Source: an uncultured Porphyromonadaceae bacterium (lineage in GTDB: Bacteria > Bacteroidota > Bacteroidia > Bacteroidales > CAMTPD01). From it: 6,217 nucleotides of DNA. Within the stretch, counting starts at the first letter, position 1. Each line of letters begins with the position of its first letter. Of the stretch, positions 1 to 6,217 are shown in pieces. The stretch is from positions 1 to 6,217 of the forward strand of contig CAMTPD010000105.1 of the NCBI GenBank assembly GCA_947074265.1, read 5' to 3'. Both the position numbers and the translations under genes were made by a program. The notes beneath the pieces are model-generated. The model was not told the DNA's origin, made no database searches, and saw nothing but the letters and a program-made list of their open reading frames with translations.

Positions 1-1214
1 GCCGCATGGAAGCGCCTTGTATGTCTTTGTGACGCGATCGATTGCAGTGCAAAGGGGAACTTGAATTTGTGGGGGCTCGTAAAGAGTCGTATCGTGCCGA
101 TTCGAGAAAGCCAATAGTAGAGGATGGAACGTTGTCTGATGATCAAAATCGTCGTGACTTTACAATCAATGCATTGGCTATCTGTTTGAATAAAGAACGT
201 TTCGGAGAGTTGGTTGATCCGTTTGGTGGAATTCAAGATATGGAGGAGTTAACAATTCGTACTCCACTCGATCCGGATATTACGTTTAGCGATGATCCGT
301 TGCGTATGATGCGTGCTATTCGTTTTGCTTCGCAGTTGGGCTTTTTTATTGATCCCGATATTTTTGATGCAATCGAGCGTAATAAGCATCGTATCGAAAT
401 TGTGTCGAAAGAGCGTATCGTAGATGAGTTGAATAAGATTGTGCTTTCACCAAAACCATCGGTAGGCTTTAGCTTACTTGAGAAGTGTGGACTGTTAGAG
501 CTTATCTTCCCTGAAATGCAAGCCTTGAAAGGGGCCGAAACAAAAGACGGAGTAGGGCATAAAGAGAATTTTGCACATACATTGATTGTACTCGACCAGT
601 TGAGCAAACGAACCAATGACTTGTGGTTGCGTTGGAGTGCAATTCTTCATGATATTGCAAAACCGGTTACTAAGCGTTTCGACAAGCGATTGGGATGGAC
701 GTTCCATAATCATAATTTTGTGGGAGAGAAGATGATTCCGGGTATTTTCCGAAGAATGAAGCTTCCGCTCAATGAGAAAATGAAATATGTGCAGAAGATG
801 GTTTCGTTGCATATGCGTCCTATTGTATTGGCCGAAGAGGAGGTTACTGATTCTGCGGTACGTCGTTTGCTTTTCGATGCAGGCGAAGATATTGATGATC
901 TAATGATGCTTTGTGAGGCAGATATTACATCAAAGAATCCGGCTAAAGTGAAACGTTTTCTAGGAAACTTTCAATTGGTACGCCAAAAGCTGAAAGATAT
1001 AGAAGAAAAAGATCGTGTACGTAATTTCCAACCACCGGTAAGTGGAGAAGAGATTATGGAGACATTTGGTCTTCCTCCATGTCATCAGGTTGGAGAAATC
1101 AAGTTGGCAATCAAAGACGCGATTCTTGATGGTATTATTGCTAACGATTATGATGAAGCTAGACTTTATATGGTTGAGATTGCTGCAAAACTAGGCATTG
1201 AACCTGTAAAATAA
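1..1214 (+). CDS. cca: CCA tRNA nucleotidyltransferase (CCA-adding enzyme with HD domain), 5'-partial
   Basis: This protein adds or repairs the 3'-terminal CCA of tRNAs, using CTP and ATP, in the cytoplasm. The continuous frame is readable from about position 42 to the TAA at 1212-1214. Numbering residues from the codon at 42, I see the end of the class II nucleotidyltransferase head ([13 protein letters not shown] at 6-18, RRDFTINA at 37-44), the RNA-binding/neck segment ([16 protein letters not shown] at 85-100, SKERIVDEL at 122-130), and an HD phosphohydrolase-type domain (H179, HD at 203-204, HNHN at 222-225, H257). The GG and DxD catalytic motifs belong to the missing N-terminus, so this is a fragment lacking roughly 80-90 residues compared with my recollection of Bacteroidales homologues. 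The TTG at 42 is not a true start: family similarity (SALYVF, frame 2, about 13-30) continues upstream in a different frame, and a TGA lies at 30-32 in the main frame. This suggests indel errors at the window edge. Identity is very secure; the 5' structure is not. Confidence 0.95.
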
Positions 1215-1227
1215 GCATATAAAAGAC

Positions 1228-1264
1228 AAGCGGTCACTCAACTAAATGGGTGACCGCTTTTTTT
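1228..1264. terminator. Intrinsic terminator between convergent cca and the RelA homologue gene
   Basis: The arms AAGCGGTCACTC (1228-1239) and GGGTGACCGCTT (1248-1259) form a 12-bp stem with one T-G wobble and an 8-base loop. The innermost 10 outer pairs (AAGCGGTCAC/GTGACCGCTT) are perfect. A run of seven T (1258-1264) follows on the + strand, a classic Rho-independent terminator 13 bases after the cca stop. On the minus strand the same 10-bp stem lies just past the stop codon of the RelA homologue, followed by GTCTTTTATAT, so it probably also ends that transcript, with a poorer T-run. The + strand T-run overlaps the last codon (1263-1265) of the opposing gene. Confidence 0.9.
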
Positions 1265-3479
1265 ATGAGTTGAGGCGGCTTATTTGCTTCACGCCTTTTA
1301 CGGTTGATATCTTTTTAACAAGAGCATTAAGAGAAACGTTGTCTTTGACTAACACGGTAAATGTACCTTGGAATAGTCCGTCGACAGTATCAATGTTGAG
1401 CGAACGAAGTGTAACTCCGTTTTCTTTTGAAATAACAGATGAAATATTGGTAACGATGGCAATATCATCGCGACCAATAACGCGTAAAGTTGCAGGATAA
1501 CCAGTGTTTGATTTACCAGACCATCTTGCTTTTACAATGCGATAACCAAAGCGACTAAACATTTCTCGAGCATTTGGACAGTCCATTTTATGTATTTTGA
1601 TTCCTTGCGTAGAAACAAAACCGAAAACTTCATCTCCATATATTGGCGTACAACATTTAGCTAGTTTATACTCAATACCACTCAAGTTGCGATCAATAAC
1701 CAACACATCTTCTTTACCTGAAATCTCTTCTACGGGAGTAGGAGCAACATATTCACTCGCACTACGCGTAGTTGAATGATCTTGCATCTCTTTATCTCGC
1801 TTCTCTAGTTCATGATATTCATCAATAACGTTGTTGATATCGAGGCGTTCTTCTGCTATGTCTAAGTAGAAATCCGTAACAGTTTTAAATCCTTTTTTCT
1901 TGATGAGGCGCATCAATGTGCTTTCATCTTCATCAATCTTTCGATTTTTAAAGCGACGCTGTAGCAGTTCTTTTGCCATATCGACAGATTGTGCAGCTTG
2001 TTCACGTAGAGCCTGCTTGATCTTAAGCTTCGCTTTGCTGGTTGTTACATAGTTGAGCCAATCTCGCTTGGGAGTTTGTGACGGAGAAGTTATGATATCA
2101 ACTTGATCGCCGCTGTTTAATTGATGTTTGATTGGAACATTGCGGTTATTAACCTTGGCCGAAACACATTTGCTTCCCAGTTTGGTGTGAATCGCAAAAG
2201 CAAAGTCAAGTATCGTAGCTCCTTTTCTTAGTTGGATAAGTTCGCCTTTCGGCGTAAATACGTATATCTCATCACTGTAAAGATTCATCTTAAAATCTTT
2301 AATCAGATCAGAAGGTGTACTATTTTTATTCTCAAGAGCCTCACGTACGTTATTCATAAACTCATCGAGACCACTTTCACTTTTGATTCCTTTGTATTTC
2401 CAGTGCGCAGCAAATCCTCGTTCGGCAATTTCGTCCATCCGTTTTGTTCTGATCTGAACTTCTACCCATTTATTTTGTGGGCCCATAACGGTAATGTGTA
2501 GAGACTCATAACCATTTGATTTAGGTATAGATATCCAGTCTTTTAGTCGATTGGGATTTGGCTGAAACATATCGGTAATAATCGAATATACTTGCCAACA
2601 ATCGGAACGTTCTTTATCAAGAGGGGTATCCAAAACAATTCGAATTGCAAAAAGATCATAGATCGATTCAAATTCAACTTTTTGTTTTTTGAGTTTATTC
2701 CAGATGGAGTGAATGGATTTTACACGTCCTTTGATGTCGAAGTTTAAGCCTGCATTACGCAGCTTTTCTTCAACAGGTGCAATAAACTCACGAATGTATT
2801 TATCACGCGAAGCTTTTGTTTCGTTAAGTTTCTTCTTGATATAGTCAAACGTACTTCGGTCTGTATATTTGAGGGTAAGATCTTCAAGTTCGGACTTTAT
2901 TTTATACAAACCTAAACGGTGCGATAGTGGAGCATATAAGTAAGATGCTTCCATTGCCAGTTGTACACGATCTTCTTCACTTTTGATTTGTTTTCCTCTT
3001 CGCATCAAGCACACACGGTCGGCAATCATAATCAAGATTACACGCATATCTTCGGCAAATGAGAGGAGAAGTCGTCTGAAGTTTTCCGTATCAATAGCTA
3101 CATTACGAGCATAAAGATCAGAGGTGCGAAGTAAACAATTGATGATGTGGGTTACATCAGAATCATACATTTTCTCGATTTCCTCAATGGATATAGCGCC
3201 TTTCATTACAGGTCGGTATAATAAAAGAGCTAAGATTGGAGCTCTTCTTAAACCAATTTCTCTAGTTGCAATAAGGGCAGTATCTAAATTGCGGAGTAAT
3301 CCGTTTATCTCATTTCGGTCGCGGCTAAAACAATTTTTGTCTACCATTTGTCGGATCAGCAGCTTTGTTTTAGACAAATCTTCCGGTTCGAGATACGGAT
3401 ACATGTCGTGAAGGAGTTTGCGATACTTGCTTTTAAACTCTTTCAATTCCGAAGTTGTAAAAAAGGGAGCTGCTTCCAT
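1263..3479 (-). CDS. relA: RelA/SpoT-family (p)ppGpp synthetase with degenerate hydrolase domain
   Basis: This 738-residue long RSH protein should make pppGpp/ppGpp from ATP and GTP/GDP during amino-acid starvation, acting on ribosomes. The N-terminal HD-type region (about 30-200) is degenerate: the usual LLHDVVED motif reads LLLYRPVM (85-92), the usual upstream HP is absent, and only the Asp of ADR (D154) survives; APLSHRLG (183-190) is kept. The synthetase domain (about 245-365) is intact: GRVKSIHSIWNK (251-262), YDLFAIRI with D275, RLKD (311-314), YESLH (324-328), EVQIRT with the catalytic-type Glu E340, and AAHW (357-360). A TGS domain follows (about 404-464, IYVFTPKG...LDFAFAIH), then a helical linker, a Cys-rich/zinc-finger region (C609, C610, D633-C634) and a C-terminal ACT domain (about 660-738). 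Full length matches the family. The ATG at 3479 has no Shine-Dalgarno, as expected in this phylum. I infer a synthetase-dominant RelA-type enzyme, with a separate SpoT/Rel hydrolase elsewhere in the genome. The symbol is by function; locally it may be called rel. Confidence 0.95.
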   Translation of the reverse strand: MEAAPFFTTSELKEFKSKYRKLLHDMYPYLEPEDLSKTKLLIRQMVDKNCFSRDRNEINGLLRNLDTALIATREIGLRRAPILALLLYRPVMKGAISIEEIEKMYDSDVTHIINCLLRTSDLYARNVAIDTENFRRLLLSFAEDMRVILIMIADRVCLMRRGKQIKSEEDRVQLAMEASYLYAPLSHRLGLYKIKSELEDLTLKYTDRSTFDYIKKKLNETKASRDKYIREFIAPVEEKLRNAGLNFDIKGRVKSIHSIWNKLKKQKVEFESIYDLFAIRIVLDTPLDKERSDCWQVYSIITDMFQPNPNRLKDWISIPKSNGYESLHITVMGPQNKWVEVQIRTKRMDEIAERGFAAHWKYKGIKSESGLDEFMNNVREALENKNSTPSDLIKDFKMNLYSDEIYVFTPKGELIQLRKGATILDFAFAIHTKLGSKCVSAKVNNRNVPIKHQLNSGDQVDIITSPSQTPKRDWLNYVTTSKAKLKIKQALREQAAQSVDMAKELLQRRFKNRKIDEDESTLMRLIKKKGFKTVTDFYLDIAEERLDINNVIDEYHELEKRDKEMQDHSTTRSASEYVAPTPVEEISGKEDVLVIDRNLSGIEYKLAKCCTPIYGDEVFGFVSTQGIKIHKMDCPNAREMFSRFGYRIVKARWSGKSNTGYPATLRVIGRDDIAIVTNISSVISKENGVTLRSLNIDTVDGLFQGTFTVLVKDNVSLNALVKKISTVKGVKQISRLNS

Positions 3480-3504
3480 AAGAATAAACGGTTTGATCTT
3501 GTTG

Positions 3505-3512
3505 TAAAATTA
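3505..3512 (-). promoter_or_regulatory. Possible -7 element for the RelA homologue gene
   Basis: Reading the minus strand, TAATTTTA (3512 down to 3505) differs from the Bacteroidota -7 consensus TAnnTTTG only at the last base. It lies about 25 bases upstream of the ATG at 3479. I see no convincing TTTG at -33; an ATTG about 14 bases further upstream is too close. In such AT-rich DNA this match could be chance. Confidence 0.3.
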
Positions 3513-3556
3513 TCTTTTTTATCTGACAATTTATGCTGTTGATATTTTTATTTCGA

Positions 3557-3564
3557 TAAATTTG
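3557..3564 (+). promoter_or_regulatory. Probable Bacteroidota-type -7 promoter element for the DUF4301 gene
   Basis: TAAATTTG exactly matches TAnnTTTG, the -7 element read by the primary sigma factor of Bacteroidota. Transcription would begin near 3570, leaving a leader of about 30 bases before the ATG at 3602. The -33 TTTG is not clear: candidates are TTTA at 3530-3533 (23-base spacing) and GTTG at 3538-3541 (15-base spacing), neither ideal. The leader ends in A-rich GCAGAAATAAT with no Shine-Dalgarno. Confidence 0.55.
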
Positions 3565-3601
3565 CAATATTCACATAGTCAATTAAACACGCAGAAATAA
3601 T

Positions 3602-5122
3602 ATGTTTACATCGAAAGATCTTGAGATCCTTAAATCGAAGGGACTAACACAAGCCGAGATCGAACAGCAGCTCGACGACTTTAAAAAGGGTTTTCCTTAC
3701 CTCAAAATTGAAGCTTCGGCAACGATTGACAAAGGAATATTAAAGGTGAAATCGCAAGATAGAGCCAAGTTTATTGAAACATGGGACAATTATTTGCAAC
3801 AAAAGAGAGAGGTTCTAAAGTTTGTTCCTGCCTCGGGAGCTGCAAGTAGAATGTTTAAAGACCTTTTTTCTTTTCTTTCTGCTTCGTATAGTGAACCGAC
3901 CACTGCGGCAGAGGTTTACTTCTTTGATAATATTAACAAGTTTGCTTTTTATTATGATCTAAATCAGATCTGTTTAAAAAAGCTTGATACTTCTATTATA
4001 GAGCTTATCAACAAAGGAGAATATAAGAAAGTAGTATCGATGCTACTTCTTCCCGAAGGCTTGAATTATGGAAAGCTACCCAAAGCATTATTAAAGTTTC
4101 ATACTTACGGACAACGCACCCGCACGGCATTTGAAGAACATTTGTCAGAAGGAGCTTTGTATGCGAAGAATAGTAAAGGAGACGTAAATATCCATTTTAC
4201 GGTATCTCCAGAACATACAGATCTTTTCTGTGGAATTCTTGATAAAAAGAAAAACTTCTATGAGAATAGCTATTCGGTGCACTATAATGTAGGATTTAGC
4301 GTTCAGAAGTCTAACACCGATACCATTGCAGCCGATGCAAATAACGAACCTTTCCGTGAAAATGGAGAACTCGTATTTCGTCCGGGAGGTCATGGTGCTT
4401 TGATTCACAATCTGAATGATTTGAATGCTGATATTATCTTTATCAAAAATATAGACAATGTTGTACTCGACGCACTTAAAGGGTCTACCATTATTTATAA
4501 AAAGCTCTTGGCGGGTATCTTGGTAGCATATCAAGAACAAATATTTGAGTATTTGACAGCAATTGAGGCAGGGCAATACGACCACGAAAAAGTGTTGGAG
4601 ATGGTACACTTTTTACAAAACGAGCTCAATGTGCGTTATCATGATTTGAAGAATATGGAAGACGGAGACTTAATTCTTTATATCAAAGAAAAGTTGATGC
4701 GTCCTATTCGTGTATGTGGTATGGTGCGCAATGTTGGTGAGCCAGGAGGCGGACCGTTTTTTGCTGTAAATCCAGATGAGTCTGTTTCATTACAAATTCT
4801 CGAAAGTTCACAGATTGATATGCATAACTCGGATGCAAAAATGATGTTTGAACAAGGAACACATTTTAATCCAGTAGACTTAGTTTGTGGAGTAAGAAAT
4901 CACAAAGGTGAAAAGTATGATTTGCTTCAATTCGTTGATCCTGCAACCGGATTTATCTCAACTAAATCTAAGGATGGAAAAGAGTTGAAAGCTCTAGAAC
5001 TTCCGGGGCTATGGAATGGCGCGATGTCGAATTGGAATACCGTGTTTGTAGAGGTTCCTATCGATACATTTAATCCGGTTAAGACTGTTAACGATTTGTT
5101 GCGTCCCGAACACCAAGCTTAA
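3602..5122 (+). CDS. DUF4301 family protein, probable UDP-sugar-pyrophosphorylase-like nucleotidyltransferase fold
   Basis: This is a complete 506-residue cytoplasmic protein with no signal peptide or membrane segment. I recognise it as DUF4301 from landmarks such as FVPASGAASRMFK (74-86) and LWNGAMSNWNTVFVEVP (470-486). The family has no established function that I know of. Its motif order resembles GT-A-fold UDP-sugar pyrophosphorylases: a small-residue loop (PASGAASRM, 76-84) where those enzymes have a Gly-rich nucleotide loop; LPKALLKFH (159-167), like their PK.LLP motif; a strand reading HFTVSPEH (198-205); FSVQK (232-236), like the FxQ motif; RPGGHGALI (260-268), like PGGNG; and FIKNIDNV (280-287), like the V.NVDN metal-binding motif. 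I infer nucleotide-sugar or related nucleotidyl transfer; the substrate is unknown. The ATG at 3602 fits the TAnnTTTG promoter upstream. It ends with tandem stops (TAATAA, 5120-5125). It is divergent from the RelA homologue gene, and no co-directional partner gene is visible. Confidence 0.88.
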   Translation: MFTSKDLEILKSKGLTQAEIEQQLDDFKKGFPYLKIEASATIDKGILKVKSQDRAKFIETWDNYLQQKREVLKFVPASGAASRMFKDLFSFLSASYSEPTTAAEVYFFDNINKFAFYYDLNQICLKKLDTSIIELINKGEYKKVVSMLLLPEGLNYGKLPKALLKFHTYGQRTRTAFEEHLSEGALYAKNSKGDVNIHFTVSPEHTDLFCGILDKKKNFYENSYSVHYNVGFSVQKSNTDTIAADANNEPFRENGELVFRPGGHGALIHNLNDLNADIIFIKNIDNVVLDALKGSTIIYKKLLAGILVAYQEQIFEYLTAIEAGQYDHEKVLEMVHFLQNELNVRYHDLKNMEDGDLILYIKEKLMRPIRVCGMVRNVGEPGGGPFFAVNPDESVSLQILESSQIDMHNSDAKMMFEQGTHFNPVDLVCGVRNHKGEKYDLLQFVDPATGFISTKSKDGKELKALELPGLWNGAMSNWNTVFVEVPIDTFNPVKTVNDLLRPEHQA

Positions 5123-5149
5123 TAAGAAGTATCCTTATTAATTAAATAC

Positions 5150-5210
5150 AAGGAATCCCATATTTTACTACCAATCCCATTATCGGCAGTAAAATATGGG
5201 ATCCCTTTTT
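5150..5210 (+). terminator. Long-hairpin intrinsic terminator of the DUF4301 gene
   Basis: Arms 5150-5169 and 5188-5207 form a 20-bp stem with a single A/C mismatch (5154 against 5203); the inner 15 pairs are perfect (AATCCCATATTTTACT-type arm). The loop is 18 bases (5170-5187), and TTTTT closes it at 5206-5210. It lies 27 bases after the DUF4301 stop. On the minus strand the stem is followed by TTGTATTTAATT, so it may also backstop transcription of the convergent oxidoreductase gene. The stem is longer than most intrinsic terminators. Confidence 0.85.
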
Positions 5211-5222
5211 GCGTCACATCGT

Positions 5223-5255
5223 AATAGATTAAATCAATGGATCGTTTAGTCTATT
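5223..5255 (-). terminator. Hairpin overlapping the oxidoreductase stop codon, possible weak terminator
   Basis: Arms AATAGATTAAA (5223-5233) and TTTAGTCTATT (5245-5255) pair over 11 bp with one T-G (or, on the minus strand, A-C) exception, around an 11-base loop. One arm includes part of the stop codon (5254-5256) of the minus-strand oxidoreductase gene. No T-run follows on the minus strand (ACGATGTGACG comes next), so it is more likely an mRNA 3'-end stabilising structure or chance AT-rich pairing than a strong terminator. Confidence 0.35.
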
Positions 5256-6217
5256 AAATCGAAGGAAGTTCCCATGGTGCGCGGTAGTTAGGTACTAAGT
5301 ATTTGTTAGCATCGCTATCATTCGTAAATTGGGTGCCATCCCAAATTAATTTATTCCCTGTGCGATAAGCAATGTTGCCCAGTTGTGAAAACTTTGCAAT
5401 GTGTGCACCTATCTCAATATTAGCATTACAATTAGGATTACGGTCTTTTATACACTGCAAATGGTTTTTTACGTGCAGATTAAGTCCGCCTTCACCGTAT
5501 GCTTTTTGTAATGCAACAGCTTCCATACGTGCTTTACCATTTACGTTTTCAGGAATAACTTCCCATCCTCCGCGGTCTATAACCAATGTTCCGTTTTCTC
5601 CTACAAAACCTAAACCATGATTACGCCCGTAAGCACCGTCGTTGATTCCGATTGCATGATCCCAAAGTACAGTGAATCCATTGAATTCATAAATTGTTTG
5701 CAAGAGATCCGGAGTTTCACATGCATCATCGGGATAACCAAACTTACCTCCCGATGCCATGATTGAATTAGGAGTCGTAACATCCATTCCATACAATGCA
5801 TAGTCAAGTAAGTGTACACCCCAGTCGGTCATTAAGCCTCCGGCATAATCCCAAAACCAGCGAAAAGTAAAATGAAAACGATTTGAATTGAAAGGCCTTT
5901 CTTGTGCCGGGCCTAACCACATATCGTAATCAACACCTTTAGGCGGTGCAGAGTCGGCTTGTACCGGGATAGACGGGCACCAACCTTGATAAGAAAACAC
6001 TCGTACGGTACGAATTTTGCCTAATTGTCCGCTACGAATAAAATTAACAGCATCTTGCCAATGCGGATCACTACGTTGCCATTGCCCCACTTGCACTACC
6101 CGATTGTACTTTTGTGCAGCGTTTACCATTATGTTGCACTCTTCAATGCTATTGCCCAATGCCTGATAATTTATTTCTTGCCACTTTTGGACCCAGAAGG
6201 AGAACCTCTGTTTTGTT
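5254..6217 (-). CDS. Gfo/Idh/MocA family oxidoreductase, 5'-partial
   Basis: This is the C-terminal part of an NAD(P)-dependent dehydrogenase of the Gfo/Idh/MocA family, which usually oxidise or reduce sugars, inositols or related polyols. The TAA is at 5256-5254. Clear family sequence starts at LGNSIEECNIMV (about 6162 leftward). Counting from the TTG at 6159: VVQVGQWQRSDPHWQDA (21-37), the end of the Rossmann half; GVDYDMWLGPA (75-85); RFHFTFRWFWDYAGG (94-108); and TDWGVHLLDYA (111-121), with the family's conserved D..H..D residues D112, H116 and D119; then GENGTLVID (187-195) in the C-terminal domain. The nucleotide-binding N-terminus, roughly 110-150 residues and any Tat/Sec signal, lies outside the window, so location in the cell cannot be judged. 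TTG 6159 is not a real start: it falls just after where the family EKP motif should be, and reading from 6165 to 6217 does not match the family, probably because of edge errors. Substrate unknown. Confidence 0.92.
   Translation of the reverse strand, partial: TKQRFSFWVQKWQEINYQALGNSIEECNIMVNAAQKYNRVVQVGQWQRSDPHWQDAVNFIRSGQLGKIRTVRVFSYQGWCPSIPVQADSAPPKGVDYDMWLGPAQERPFNSNRFHFTFRWFWDYAGGLMTDWGVHLLDYALYGMDVTTPNSIMASGGKFGYPDDACETPDLLQTIYEFNGFTVLWDHAIGINDGAYGRNHGLGFVGENGTLVIDRGGWEVIPENVNGKARMEAVALQKAYGEGGLNLHVKNHLQCIKDRNPNCNANIEIGAHIAKFSQLGNIAYRTGNKLIWDGTQFTNDSDANKYLVPNYRAPWELPSI

Noticed and set aside
30..32. In-frame TGA as a possible recoding (selenocysteine) codon in cca
   Set aside because: CCA enzymes have no selenocysteine here, no recoding hairpin is seen, and similarity jumps to another frame at the same place, which indicates an indel instead.
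42..44. TTG as the real start of a shortened CCA enzyme
   Set aside because: It falls in the middle of the conserved nucleotidyltransferase domain and would remove the catalytic aspartates.
233..812. Two open minus-strand frames (233-616 and 495-812) opposite cca
   Set aside because: They overlap each other and lie antisense to a conserved gene; no recognisable domain or start context.
1263..3479. Calling the RelA homologue a bifunctional synthetase/hydrolase (SpoT/Rel)
   Set aside because: The histidine-aspartate pair and its acidic neighbours needed for hydrolysis are absent at residues 85-95.
4145..4609. 154-codon open frame on the minus strand inside the DUF4301 gene
   Set aside because: It lies wholly antisense to a well-recognised protein, resembles no family I know, and its composition (many Ile, Phe, Cys) is typical of antisense translation.
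5123..5253. Hidden tRNA, small RNA or riboswitch in the convergent spacer
   Set aside because: The spacer is explained by two hairpins and AT-rich filler; no cloverleaf or known riboswitch core is visible, and no gene starts here.
6157..6159. TTG as the real start of the oxidoreductase
   Set aside because: The family needs an N-terminal Rossmann domain upstream, the frame stays open to the edge, and the TTG encodes the Leu of a conserved motif.

Overview
The window looks like chromosomal DNA from a member of the Bacteroidota, most likely order Bacteroidales. Four lines of evidence agree. All four proteins have the sequence style of Bacteroidales homologues. One is a DUF4301 protein, a family I know mainly from Bacteroidota. 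No visible start codon has a Shine-Dalgarno sequence. The spacer between the two divergent genes contains TAAATTTG, an exact match to the Bacteroidota -7 promoter element TAnnTTTG. The DNA is moderately AT-rich by eye; I did not compute composition.

Layout, left to right: (1) the 3' part of a tRNA CCA-adding enzyme gene (+), running in from the left edge and ending at 1214; (2) a hairpin with a T-run at 1228-1264, between convergent genes; (3) a complete long RelA/SpoT-type gene (-), 3479 to 1263, with an intact (p)ppGpp synthetase, TGS, Cys-rich and ACT regions but a degenerate hydrolase domain; (4) a 122-bp divergent promoter region at 3480-3601; (5) a complete DUF4301 gene (+), 3602-5122, whose motifs look like those of UDP-sugar pyrophosphorylases; (6) a 131-bp convergent spacer with a very long hairpin (5150-5207) plus T-run and a smaller hairpin (5223-5255); (7) the 3' part of a Gfo/Idh/MocA-type oxidoreductase gene (-), running off the right edge.

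No genes are co-directional neighbours, so no operon is visible. The CCA enzyme (tRNA maturation) and the RelA homologue (sensing uncharged tRNA on ribosomes) are linked in theme but convergent. The RelA homologue and the DUF4301 gene share a regulatory spacer and could be coordinated. The oxidoreductase looks like a separate carbohydrate-metabolism gene.

At both edges the coding frame breaks down within about 40-60 bases: the expected family sequence is recognisable only in fragments spread over different frames. This looks more like low-quality contig ends than biology. I see no mobile element, CRISPR array, RNA gene or clear new multi-gene system. The most interesting items are the probable sugar-nucleotidyltransferase nature of the DUF4301 protein and the hydrolase-dead, RXKD-type RelA homologue.
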